Virus record (IMG/VR): IMGVR_UViG_3300024518_003042 | Coordinates: 1-44,721 of that record | Length of the DNA: 44,721 nucleotides | From: a virus | Strand: one strand, 5' to 3' | In this document: piece after piece, positions 7,495 to 16,292 of the stretch | Numbering within the stretch: position 1 is the stretch's first letter | How the letters are laid out: the number at the start of each line of letters is the position of its first letter | Program-made: the position numbers and the translations under genes | Notes under the pieces: generated by a model | What the model was told of the DNA's origin: nothing | Seen by the model: only the letters and a program-made list of their open reading frames with translations | The model's database searches: none

Positions 7495-10400
7495 TATTTC
7501 TTTTTACTTGGTTTTAAACTTTGGTAAAATTTAGATATTATTTTGTGTGATTGGCTGTAAGCTCTATAATCCATATCCTTTAATTCACCATATAGTTTTT
7601 TCCAAGCCAATCTATCGCCACCCTTAATTTGTCCTATGATTTTACTAAGTTTTGGATTTTTAGTTAAGTATGATTCAATCTTACTCATATCAGCTGTTTT
7701 GAATATAGTGTCTAATCCTTTTACAAAATCCTTTTTAGCTAATTTAGGTCCTAATATAGGAACTCTCATTAATATAGCTTTTCCAAGTTTTTTAAGTTCT
7801 TGTACATCTGCGTTTGTAGTATATGCAATTTTGAACATTACGTATAATGCAAATAAACTACTTACGATTGTCGGAATACTCATTCCCCCAACTGACCCTA
7901 AATCTTCTTCAATTGCTTCGTTTTTACCTTTTTTACCTTTTTCGTACTTGTCTTTGATCTTACCAATTTCTTCGTGTCCTAAGTCTTTACCTGCAGCTGA
8001 TTGAATTTTAGTCATTCCCTCTTTACCGTACTTCTTAACACCTGCTTTGTACATTATTCCGTTCTCATTAACTGATTCCTTATTTAATAATTTTTGAACG
8101 ACAGCATCATATCGAATAACATAATCAAATTCGGATTTTACAATATCTTTTTGTTGTGTTGACATTTTTTTATTCAAAAGAGTTTTTAATTTCCACGATT
8201 TTTCTTTACCACGTTTAACATTATCAATCATACTCTTAATTTCGGGGTCTTGGGATAATTTGTTCATTATTTTTTTGGTTTTGGATTTCTTTAGGAATAT
8301 CTTTATCAATTTAATCCACCCAGCTGGAGATAATTTATTTCTTATTTTACTACTCTCAATTCCACTTACAACTAGTTCCCATACTAGCCAAATAAATGTA
8401 GCTCCAAAAGTCATAGCAAATATAAACCCGGGTATTCTCGGTAAATCAATAAATACTTCATTAACTGATTCTTCACTCATAGCTATTTTTGCTATAGCGG
8501 ATTTTTCTCTATCAGGATAAGATGTCCATTCTTTCTTTTTGGTTGCTAATTTTTGAGCTATTCGTTTTGGTAACCCTACTTCTATTGTTTCACCTGTTTT
8601 AGTATCAATTACTTTGAATTTATCTTGTGCTTCATTAACTGATTCAGCAACAAATGATTTTCCTTGTCCGTTTTCAACTGTGATCTTTGCACCCGGATGT
8701 TCTTTTTTTGCTTTCTCGTATAATGCTGGTATCATAGCCATTATCTTTGTTGGATATTGTCCTACTACTTTACGTTTATTAACATCGTTAGCAATTACTG
8801 TCCAAGTTCCACCTACGTTTAACTCACGTGCGTTTTTCATTATCTTGGTCCACTTGCCTTCATTGAGTTCACTTACAAATTTATCTACTTCTTCGTTGAT
8901 TATTCTGTTAATTGTTTCGTTGTTAACTGATTCTTTTACAATTATTAAATCCTTATCAATTTTTGCAAAATCACCATCCATGAAATAGACTTCATAGTGT
9001 CGACCCTTGTCCTTTATTTTTTTAACCTTTTCTGTATCACCTTTTTTATAAGGAGTAGGAAAATGACCATCACTACTCATATCCGGATAAATGTTTATTT
9101 CCGAGTGTTTTTTAAATGTAATAGTTGCTTCATTAACTGATTCCTTAATTGGCGTCATATAGTGACCCCGTTTAAGGGAGTTCCACGTTGATATCGGAAT
9201 TATCATATACTCACGTGTACTAAAATCATAATATTTAACACCTTTTTTATGGTCAATATCCTTTATTTTGATAGTAGTTTTCTTTTTACCTATTGTATAA
9301 ATATAATCTTTACCTACTTCTATTTGTCCACCTTTTGAATGTGCAAAGTTAGCTTCGTTTACATTTTCTGCATATGGTTCTCTCACGTCAATCTTTCCTT
9401 TGTTTAATAAAGCCTTTAATAAATTAATTTGACCAGGTCTTATTTTTGGCATATCTTTTCTCATTGGTGCACCGGCAGGTGGTCGTTTACTTTGTAGTTG
9501 TTTTAAACGTTTTGATAGAACGTCTTCTCCAATAGCCTCAAACCAAGCAATACTCTTTTCTTTGTCGTAATATTGTGCGGGTACGTTTTTACCTTTATAT
9601 ATTACATTTTTAATGTCGTCCATTGTAGCTTTGAATATGTTAACATCTCCACCTTTAGGTTCAACACCACGTTTGTTTTTCATTGCATCACCGACTGCAC
9701 GTAATACGGGAATTAAATCTCCAATGTTTAGGTTTGCTCGAACTCCACCTACACTTGCATTTGGATTGTTAAAACTTGTAGCGGCATATCTGTGATGTCC
9801 ATCTAGTATGTAGTTGTCTTTACTGATTACAGCTCCTAGATCTCCACCCTCAACACCACCTATAGCCATTGCTAATGTTTTACCTAGGTATATTGCGTCT
9901 TGACTTGGTTTAAGTTTTGATACTGCTATTTGTACGTCTTTGGTTGGTACAACATCATCATCTGCTTTTCCACCATCATTCTTAGGGTCTCCTTTTTTAA
10001 GAAATCCTTTTTTACTGCTTGGTAGTGGATTAGGAAATTCTTTTGGGTCAATTTCTTTAGTTGGTAAGTCTTCGTTAACTGATTCTACTATCTTAAATGT
10101 TTGGGTACGTTCACTTGTAGATGGATTATATTGTTTTTCAATTTGTTTATCTATTTTACTTTTTCTATTACTCTCATCAAATGTAGGTGAATATGATGTC
10201 TTAAATACCCAATCCATACCAAGTTTTTTATAAATGATATCCTTAATATCATTTATTCCCTTAGTAGCCATTTTAGGGCCGTATGTGGCTACTTTAATAG
10301 TTTTGCCCTCTGTTATACCGAGTCTTGTTTTCATTTGTTCTTCGGTAATTTCACCTACGTTATATTTACCTTCGTTTACTTTTCCTTCTATAATATCGTT

Positions 10401-11360
10401 TGCTTTTGCTACTTTAATCCATTCATCAATTAAACCAAGTAATTTCTTATCGTTGTTTTTCTTAGCAAATTTTTGTATAGCCATTATATTTGCTGGTTTT
10501 AAACCATGCCCTTGTTTACCTGTCATACCAACTTTACCGCCTCCGTGAAAACGACTAACACCTGGATTATGGTCTTTCGGATAATTCTTTTCAATGTGTT
10601 TCTCAATTGATTTATCAATATCTTTAGTTGATATTGCCTGACCGTAAGTAAGTTCTACACCCTTTTTCTTTTTGATTGAAGCTTCGTTCATTCCTGCCTT
10701 TAATAATTGCACTTGTTTTCCGTGTCTTGTGTATCCACCTTTCTTTAATAAGTTAACAAGTTTTTGTGGACTAATAGATTTAGTTTTATCATCGAATACG
10801 ATTTCATACATATCAGCCCATTTACGTACAACTGTAATACCACGTGCTATGTCTATCATACTACCTTTGTATCCAGCAATTTTTAATACTGCTTGATTTG
10901 GGGATTCTGATGAAACCTTTTTTAGTTTACTTAACATTGTTTTAGCGTGTTCAAGTGAAGTTTCTCTACCCGGAGACCAACTACCTACATAATAAGTATC
11001 ACCGTGTTCAACCAAGCCCCATTTACTTAAATATTTCATTGCTTTTAAGTCTTTGTTTGGGTCTACTTCTTTGAATAGTTTGTTAAAACCGTTTGGGTCA
11101 ATACCTTCAAATGCCTCGTAATTTGGGTTTGCCATTTCAACATTAATTTCTGTTGACCAGAACGGACCATCATCTCCTTGGACTTTTACTTTGGTTGGTT
11201 TACCTGTACTTATATATAATTCACCTTTAGTTATACGACCTGTGTCGGCTGTAAAAGTTTTTGTTGCAATATAAAACTTATCGTTTGGTCCAATTTTAGC
11301 TTCACTGAGTACTTTAGACTTTTCTTGTTTTACTATTTCTTCGAGTCTTTTTTTATTCAT
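7494..11360 (-). CDS. Putative internal-head polyprotein with repeated VNE cleavage sites (1288 aa)
   Basis: The start chosen is the ATG at 11360 (MNKKRLEEIVKQEKSK), just after the zinc-ribbon gene stop; an earlier in-frame start would overlap that gene. The N-terminus ends VLSE20-A, like a capsid-targeting peptide. Then (V/M/L)-N-E sites recur after residues 226, 330, 430, 669, 744, 834, 910, 968 and 1099, mostly written ESVNE and followed by A, G, N, D or V; a weaker KNE lies at 1148. They separate about eleven modules. One (431-669) has a ParB-like segment with LDGHHRYAA at 519-527. Two (969-1099 and 1149-1288) start with a hydrophobic segment and share a related basic helical C-terminal part. 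Module 1100-1148 is a small basic domain. I infer cleavage by the gp21-like protease in the prohead and delivery of the products with DNA. Confidence 0.7.
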   Translation of the reverse strand: MNKKRLEEIVKQEKSKVLSEAKIGPNDKFYIATKTFTADTGRITKGELYISTGKPTKVKVQGDDGPFWSTEINVEMANPNYEAFEGIDPNGFNKLFKEVDPNKDLKAMKYLSKWGLVEHGDTYYVGSWSPGRETSLEHAKTMLSKLKKVSSESPNQAVLKIAGYKGSMIDIARGITVVRKWADMYEIVFDDKTKSISPQKLVNLLKKGGYTRHGKQVQLLKAGMNEASIKKKKGVELTYGQAISTKDIDKSIEKHIEKNYPKDHNPGVSRFHGGGKVGMTGKQGHGLKPANIMAIQKFAKKNNDKKLLGLIDEWIKVAKANDIIEGKVNEGKYNVGEITEEQMKTRLGITEGKTIKVATYGPKMATKGINDIKDIIYKKLGMDWVFKTSYSPTFDESNRKSKIDKQIEKQYNPSTSERTQTFKIVESVNEDLPTKEIDPKEFPNPLPSSKKGFLKKGDPKNDGGKADDDVVPTKDVQIAVSKLKPSQDAIYLGKTLAMAIGGVEGGDLGAVISKDNYILDGHHRYAATSFNNPNASVGGVRANLNIGDLIPVLRAVGDAMKNKRGVEPKGGDVNIFKATMDDIKNVIYKGKNVPAQYYDKEKSIAWFEAIGEDVLSKRLKQLQSKRPPAGAPMRKDMPKIRPGQINLLKALLNKGKIDVREPYAENVNEANFAHSKGGQIEVGKDYIYTIGKKKTTIKIKDIDHKKGVKYYDFSTREYMIIPISTWNSLKRGHYMTPIKESVNEATITFKKHSEINIYPDMSSDGHFPTPYKKGDTEKVKKIKDKGRHYEVYFMDGDFAKIDKDLIIVKESVNNETINRIINEEVDKFVSELNEGKWTKIMKNARELNVGGTWTVIANDVNKRKVVGQYPTKIMAMIPALYEKAKKEHPGAKITVENGQGKSFVAESVNEAQDKFKVIDTKTGETIEVGLPKRIAQKLATKKKEWTSYPDREKSAIAKIAMSEESVNEVFIDLPRIPGFIFAMTFGATFIWLVWELVVSGIESSKIRNKLSPAGWIKLIKIFLKKSKTKKIMNKLSQDPEIKSMIDNVKRGKEKSWKLKTLLNKKMSTQQKDIVKSEFDYVIRYDAVVQKLLNKESVNENGIMYKAGVKKYGKEGMTKIQSAAGKDLGHEEIGKIKDKYEKGKKGKNEAIEEDLGSVGGMSIPTIVSSLFALYVMFKIAYTTNADVQELKKLGKAILMRVPILGPKLAKKDFVKGLDTIFKTADMSKIESYLTKNPKLSKIIGQIKGGDRLAWKKLYGELKDMDYRAYSQSHKIISKFYQSLKPSKKK

Positions 11361-11364
11361 CCTT

Positions 11365-11547
11365 TTATCCCCATTTGTTAACGAATCTTGTTCGTTGGTC
11401 TTCTTTAACATAATCAACTACATCGTGTTTACCACAATGTGGACAACTTAGTTTTTCAATAGATTCCGCTTCGTTTATTTTCCATTCTTCACTACAAGAG
11501 GAACACTTATAAATATACGTATGTCTAATAAATACTTTATGACTCAT
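11365..11547 (-). CDS. Small zinc-ribbon protein (60 aa)
   Basis: Two Cys-x2-Cys knuckles, CSSC near residue 15 and CPHC near residue 35, make a classic zinc ribbon within a 60-residue basic protein. No other domain is present. The start overlaps the preceding stop by one base (TAATG). It could bind nucleic acid or a protein partner. It is unclear whether it is a virion protein: no targeting peptide is visible, although it lies between two genes proposed to be internal head proteins. Confidence 0.65.
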   Translation of the reverse strand: MSHKVFIRHTYIYKCSSCSEEWKINEAESIEKLSCPHCGKHDVVDYVKEDQRTRFVNKWG

Positions 11548-12179
11548 TATTTCTTAGACCTCTTTTTTGTTATCCATATTAATTTTCCCAACATATCTGC
11601 TAGGTCTTTATATGTTTTAGGTACTGATACTTTCATTGACTGTGGTAATATCTTGTTAATAAACTCGTAACTGAACAATACATAGTTTTTAGAGTCTAGT
11701 ATTACTTCTCGATTTTTACTACGAGATAGTGATTTTTTATATCCCTTAATTATATCAACCGCTTCTTTGTTACTGTTAACATCACTACCAATATAGCCCA
11801 ATATATCGTCCACGTCTTTATGTTGAATTGCTTGGAATGTAGAAGTTGGTATTAATATATGTGGACTTCCAAAGAACTTTGCTTTATCCTTTTCAAACGT
11901 TGCAAATGTTGGAGTTTTACTTTTGAACCCAAAGTGTTTTGTTAGTGCTGTTATAACTTTATCCACTTTAGCATCCATTTTGCCTCGATAAGAACCACGG
12001 TCTTCAACTACATCATATATACCACCATAACCATTCAAATTCATTCCTCTCCATATTATTGGAGTACTGCCCAATTTACTTGAAATTGATTTTAATCTCT
12101 CAAGTTCTTTGATATATGGATTACCATCAACCTTTTCGTTGTCGAGTCGTACCAATGATTTTACGGATTCTGATATCAT
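11547..12179 (-). CDS. Candidate ADP-ribosyltransferase-like internal protein (210 aa)
   Basis: The order of motifs resembles an ADP-ribosyltransferase of the R-S-E type: IIWRGM with R44, then TPTFATFEKDKAKFFG at 89-104 (strand plus the A..FG helix), then NREVILDS with E158. The Ser of the STS motif is replaced by TFAT, and the glutamate assignment is uncertain. In T4 the ADP-ribosyltransferase Alt is packaged in the capsid, cleaved by gp21 and injected to modify host RNA polymerase. This gene lies in the internal-head-protein operon and begins MISESVKSL, with ISE-S at the start. The family call is tentative; the genomic analogy to Alt is the main attraction. Confidence 0.4.
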   Translation of the reverse strand: MISESVKSLVRLDNEKVDGNPYIKELERLKSISSKLGSTPIIWRGMNLNGYGGIYDVVEDRGSYRGKMDAKVDKVITALTKHFGFKSKTPTFATFEKDKAKFFGSPHILIPTSTFQAIQHKDVDDILGYIGSDVNSNKEAVDIIKGYKKSLSRSKNREVILDSKNYVLFSYEFINKILPQSMKVSVPKTYKDLADMLGKLIWITKKRSKK

Positions 12180-12187
12180 TTTGACTT

Positions 12188-12634
12188 TTAAGAACTTCGT
12201 TTAGTAATTTTCAAACGTTTCAGATCTTTTAAATATTCGTCAGTCATAACAACCATTCTACCTAACGTTTGGTCTTTTTTTCCTTGAGGCGATGGATTGT
12301 TCTTGTCAGCTTTTTTTGTTAATACTAATTTTGTTACTCTTGGATTTCTTGCATCTTTATGATTATTATAATATTGTGTTTGGTGTACAGAATATTTTTC
12401 TCCTGCAGGGTCTTCAAATTCGTGATATTGAACGTGTATAAACATTGGTGGTTTTTGTCCTTGACTTCGATCATAGTTTTTTAAAGCTTTATGAGCTTCC
12501 TTTTCACTTCTACTACCTTTTGGGAAAAATTCGCGAAATGCGTCGTAACCCTCTACAGGTAAATATTGTGGAATTGTTTCTTTACCAGAAAAATTCCTAT
12601 CTGTGTACTCTTTTAATAAATCTCTTAATTTCAT
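12188..12634 (-). CDS. Candidate internal head protein (148 aa, MKLRDLLKE start)
   Basis: It begins MKLRDLLKEYTDRNFSGKE, the same amphipathic start as several other proteins in this window. The rest is basic and soluble with FIHVQYHEFEDPAGEKYSVHQTQYY in the middle, probably a beta-sheet domain, and a Lys/Arg-rich C-terminus. No enzyme family is recognised. It sits 8 nt upstream of the ART-like gene and 4 nt after the 185-aa gene. A head-packaged DNA-binding protein is possible. Confidence 0.6.
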   Translation of the reverse strand: MKLRDLLKEYTDRNFSGKETIPQYLPVEGYDAFREFFPKGSRSEKEAHKALKNYDRSQGQKPPMFIHVQYHEFEDPAGEKYSVHQTQYYNNHKDARNPRVTKLVLTKKADKNNPSPQGKKDQTLGRMVVMTDEYLKDLKRLKITKRSS

Positions 12635-12638
12635 AATT

Positions 12639-13196
12639 TTATCCTTTTGGTTTTCCGTATAATCGTTTTGTTCGTTTTACGCCTTTAATAGCTCTTTCAT
12701 ACCAACCATCACCTTTCCAAGTAATGTCTTTCTTCAATGCTTTACGTACAACTTCTTCGTCGTCTATGTATTTTAATCCTGTTTTTGAAACTACGTGTTC
12801 CGGAGCTCCGGATAGTTCAGCGTAGTTACCTGATTTCTTTAACATTGTAACTAGTTTATTAATTAATTCTTTTTTTGCTTTACCACTTCCATCACTAGCA
12901 CCAGCAACAAACTTGGTTCCTGCAGGTTTTTTCTTTGTTCCCATAGCAACATCTGCATCCGGTTTATCGTCAACGTCTTCTAGTTCCCAATCAGGTGCCA
13001 ATTTCTTAATGTCTGCAGTTGATTTAACCATCATACCCGCACCGCCCGCTGCCTTGTAGGTTTGGTCTATCATTGCAACGATATCGTCTTCGTAATCCTT
13101 TAAATCTTGATCAGTTGCTTTCATCCACTTATTTTTAGGAAGTTTTTCCATTAATATTTTGGCAACTTCTTCTTTAATAATTTTTCTCAAGTTCAT
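12639..13196 (-). CDS. Candidate internal head protein (185 aa)
   Basis: The N-terminus MNLRKIIKEEVAKILME-K is a basic amphipathic helix ending in I-L-M-E, like a capsid-targeting peptide. The body has a conserved-looking stretch, ADVAMGTKKKPAGTKFVAGASDG at about residues 84-106, then a helical region and DITWKGDGWYERAIKG near the C-terminus. I have an impression that similar proteins occur in other T4-like phages, but I cannot name a function. It overlaps the end of the 217-aa structural gene by 4 nt and is the first gene of the internal-protein operon. Confidence 0.6.
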   Translation of the reverse strand: MNLRKIIKEEVAKILMEKLPKNKWMKATDQDLKDYEDDIVAMIDQTYKAAGGAGMMVKSTADIKKLAPDWELEDVDDKPDADVAMGTKKKPAGTKFVAGASDGSGKAKKELINKLVTMLKKSGNYAELSGAPEHVVSKTGLKYIDDEEVVRKALKKDITWKGDGWYERAIKGVKRTKRLYGKPKG

Positions 13197-13846
13197 AATA
13201 GCTCCTCACGAACGGCTTCATCCGTTAATTTATTATAAATACTAAATTCTTGTAAATCCGTTAGATAATTTGTTATTCCTGGCATTTTAGATTCATTGAA
13301 AAATAGTGTTCTTTTGTTTGTTTCCGGTATTCCGTATATTGTTACACTTCCATCCGTAACCGTTTCTATATCACCCGCAATTTTCCATCTTATGGAAAGT
13401 CCACTATATAGTGCACCATTAATTCCTGCACCCGTTTTTTGTAGTGTACTAAACTGTTTTTCGTCAATTTCAAGTATTGTTCCGTTTGGGTGATTTCTAC
13501 GTTTTACAAAATAACGATTAAACCATTGTAGTTTATAGTCATCCGGTTTCAGTGAACTTCTTGGATTGTAAGCTTGTGGTGCTATGTACTTGGTTACATC
13601 TTCCCCTTTACGTATGGTATCGTATATATTTTTTTCCGGGTTTTTTGATTGTTCCACGTAAGGTATTAAGTGTTCTGATAACGATTTATCATAACTACCT
13701 AGTGTCATTACTGTTCCGTCAACGTATTTATGATATCCTCCACTATATTCTTCTTTAGTATCTCGATACATCCATTCTTTACCTGCTGTGTAAAGTCCCG
13801 TTGTTATTTGGAATGCTGGATAATATATTTTTGCTCTTTTTGCCAT
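13193..13846 (-). CDS. Baseplate-region structural protein (217 aa)
   Basis: The N-terminus YYPAFQITTGLYTAGKEW followed by YSGGYHKYVDGTVMT matches a structural protein commonly found beside the baseplate hub in T4-like marine phages. The middle contains WFNRYFVKRRNHPNGTILEID, also typical of that group. No targeting peptide or catalytic motif is seen. The start overlaps the last base of the hub-like gene stop, so it is translationally coupled to it. The exact position in the tail is not known from sequence. Confidence 0.6.
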   Translation of the reverse strand: MAKRAKIYYPAFQITTGLYTAGKEWMYRDTKEEYSGGYHKYVDGTVMTLGSYDKSLSEHLIPYVEQSKNPEKNIYDTIRKGEDVTKYIAPQAYNPRSSLKPDDYKLQWFNRYFVKRRNHPNGTILEIDEKQFSTLQKTGAGINGALYSGLSIRWKIAGDIETVTDGSVTIYGIPETNKRTLFFNESKMPGITNYLTDLQEFSIYNKLTDEAVREELL

Positions 13847-15978
13847 TATACGGATAACCTACATACTGTTTCTAATTGTGTTGTCCAATCATTGTTCTGT
13901 ATTGAATGGTTTACTTTAGTTACCGTGAATACTGCTTTGAACTTACCACTTATTTTTTCTTTGTACTTTTTTGGTAGATAAGTAGTAGCTACAGTATCTC
14001 CAAATTTGAATCCATTAATACCGTCTATTGTTACTCCAAATTTAAGAGGTAACAATATATTTTGATTCCACTTGTCTAGGTCGTTATCTCCAAGTGTTTT
14101 GTATGTGTTTAGTGCATTTGCTATTGATTCTTGTTCCCCTAACAATTTGTGTACGAATACTTCGTCATAGTCTAGTTCTATACGTGTGTACTTATAATAT
14201 CCGAATAACACTTGTAAATGATTTTGTAGTTTCTGTGCTTTTACTGCATTTGATTTAACATAGCTCGGTCGATCTGCGTACCTGCCTCCAGCGGCAATAT
14301 GTTTTTCGTCGTCTAGTTGATCTTGTGTTTTAGTTTTACCACTTGTGTTGGTACCACATTGATTGGTAAATAAACCTGTAACAGGTTTGGGGTAAGATGT
14401 ACTTTGAACTCCGGAATTAGCTCCTCTTGTTGCTACGTATGCTTGTGTAGCCAATGCATCCGGAATTTGTGCTGATAGACTCATATCACGTACCACGGAT
14501 TGTGTACCAAATGGTTTAAATGATACTATTTGTTTTTCTAGACTTGAATGTGTAAACTTAGTATGATTTTTATTAACAATTAAGTTGTTGGTTGTGGTTT
14601 CATTTTCGGTAGGTACAATAGTTAAGTCATATACACCACCGGAACATTCTGATATTAAATTGAAAATACCTGTTAGTAATCCTTTTATTGTTGCAACGTC
14701 ATTTCGTTTACTAGTTAAACTGTTTTGTATTGATTGTAGTGTGTTTATATTTATTAATGTAGCTCCTAAATAGGCTTCATTGGTTTGTGATGTTCTAGCG
14801 AAATCCCAACTTTTTTTAACATCAAAATCAAGAGGTTGTTTATTAAATTGTAAAATATTTTCCTCAACGTCCTTATTAATTCCTTCTTTGTTTTCCGCAA
14901 CAAAAGCTTGTTGCAATTCAGATATGTTTACACCTGGGTTTGGGTTATTGGATAATCTTTTTATTTCTGTCCAAGTATAGTCTCCTTGATAAACACCCGG
15001 AAATATAATATGTTGTATTGCAGGAGATTTTATCCAAGGGTCTTTATATCCTAATGTAGTAGAACTATTACATACAAAGTCTGCTTTGTATTTTGTTTGT
15101 TTTTTTAGTTCACTGTTAATTAATTCAACTAGTTTATCTAAGGATATATACCATTGTAATCTATCTCCACCATCTTCCGATTTTTCTTCACCTTCTGCTA
15201 GTTCAATAGCTTTTAAATTTAATTGGAATACAGATAAGCCTTCTCCACTTGCACCGTGCGTTTTAAAAGCATCATCCTTTTCAAGTTTTGTTTTTATATT
15301 GGCCGCTATTTCTCCAAATCCCGTAAACGTTTTTTCCGCTATTCCATCCGGACTTTCTTTTTCTAGTTTTGTGTCACTACCTACTAGATGTGGATTTGTA
15401 CCTAACGTGAAATATCCCTCACCCACCGCATCAAATGAACAATCAAATCCACCTTCTTTGTTTAAGTTGTAACTGAAATTATACGTAATGCCGTTGAATT
15501 CTCCTTGATTTGGATCTTCTCCTTTTTTATGAGCTTTTGTGTTATTGTCGACACTCCATCCGTAATTAATTTTTACGTCTTGTCCAACTACTAAAATACT
15601 ACATTCAATATCTTCAAGTTGTTTTATACTATAAACTTTAAAAGTAACGGTTGCTCTTTGTAATGTACCATATTCTCCATCGTGTCGTACACTTATACTT
15701 GATAACGTTGGTTTTGGGATGATATTTCCTCCGTCAGTAGCTTCTGTACCACTATACAATGACCCAAATCCTTTTTGTGCTTTACCAAGTAATAATTCGT
15801 TTGCGCCATTTCTTATTGTGCCCCAAGCTGTTTTACCTGCTAGAAATGTATCGTGGTCTTTGGCACTTAGTTTTCCGGCACGAACTCTACTACCGTAAAT
15901 TGTTTCCCTACGTTCAATCTCAGTCTTAACCCAACTAAATGCCGGGTGCATAAATACTGCGTCGTTTGCTGTTGCCAT
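13846..15978 (-). CDS. Baseplate hub-like protein (710 aa)
   Basis: Residues about 90-140 (ISVRHDGEYGTLQRATVTFKVYSIKQLEDIE, VVGQDVKINYGWS) and the C-terminus (FGDTVATTYLPKKYK, VFTVTKVNHSIQNNDWTTQLET) fit a contractile-tail hub protein. The ending resembles gpD/gp27-type hub proteins, where a V-x-x-V-x-H-x-I strand precedes a T-x-L strand. It lies between a LysM-type wedge protein and another structural gene, in the order expected for a baseplate module. No lysozyme motif is seen. The assignment as hub rests on these end motifs and context. Confidence 0.6.
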   Translation of the reverse strand: MATANDAVFMHPAFSWVKTEIERRETIYGSRVRAGKLSAKDHDTFLAGKTAWGTIRNGANELLLGKAQKGFGSLYSGTEATDGGNIIPKPTLSSISVRHDGEYGTLQRATVTFKVYSIKQLEDIECSILVVGQDVKINYGWSVDNNTKAHKKGEDPNQGEFNGITYNFSYNLNKEGGFDCSFDAVGEGYFTLGTNPHLVGSDTKLEKESPDGIAEKTFTGFGEIAANIKTKLEKDDAFKTHGASGEGLSVFQLNLKAIELAEGEEKSEDGGDRLQWYISLDKLVELINSELKKQTKYKADFVCNSSTTLGYKDPWIKSPAIQHIIFPGVYQGDYTWTEIKRLSNNPNPGVNISELQQAFVAENKEGINKDVEENILQFNKQPLDFDVKKSWDFARTSQTNEAYLGATLININTLQSIQNSLTSKRNDVATIKGLLTGIFNLISECSGGVYDLTIVPTENETTTNNLIVNKNHTKFTHSSLEKQIVSFKPFGTQSVVRDMSLSAQIPDALATQAYVATRGANSGVQSTSYPKPVTGLFTNQCGTNTSGKTKTQDQLDDEKHIAAGGRYADRPSYVKSNAVKAQKLQNHLQVLFGYYKYTRIELDYDEVFVHKLLGEQESIANALNTYKTLGDNDLDKWNQNILLPLKFGVTIDGINGFKFGDTVATTYLPKKYKEKISGKFKAVFTVTKVNHSIQNNDWTTQLETVCRLSV

Positions 15979-15981
15979 TTA

Positions 15982-16284
15982 TTATCTATTTTCGTTTTGA
16001 TTTGTCCATTCTTTAGTAACTAGTTCGGCGTCATATGGAATACGTAATTGAATACCGGGTGTTGTTACCATTTCATATAAATTGTTAGCTGTTGCTAAAT
16101 ATGTCCATTTTGTTCTGTCACCATAATATTTACTTGCGAGTAAATCTAGTCTATCACCTTCACGTGTATAAATATATATGTCCTGTACATCTTTGTTAAT
16201 AGTTGGAGGAGTTGTTGTTGACAATCTACGTTTTCCGTTGTCATCTCTATTTACGTTTGCTATTTCGTATCTGTGTATTGCCAT
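15982..16284 (-). CDS. gp53: gp53-like baseplate wedge protein with LysM-type domain (100 aa)
   Basis: Residues about 33-85 (IYIYTREGDRLDLLASKYYGD, W.YLATANNL, PGIQLRIPY) form a LysM or tail-protein-X type domain, in which a short entry motif is followed by YYGDxxxW and a closing G-x-x-L-x-I-P strand. T4 gp53 and P2 gpX use this fold to link baseplate parts. Size and position, between the hub and the large repeat-bearing baseplate protein, agree. In the tail it should not act on peptidoglycan. Confidence 0.7.
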   Translation of the reverse strand: MAIHRYEIANVNRDDNGKRRLSTTTPPTINKDVQDIYIYTREGDRLDLLASKYYGDRTKWTYLATANNLYEMVTTPGIQLRIPYDAELVTKEWTNQNENR

Positions 16285-16292
16285 ATATTTCC

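Noticed and set aside
11361-11417. Longer N-terminus for the 1288-aa polyprotein
   Set aside because: It would overlap the zinc-ribbon gene by 53 nt, whereas the ATG at 11360 follows that stop directly and starts a leader typical of this window.
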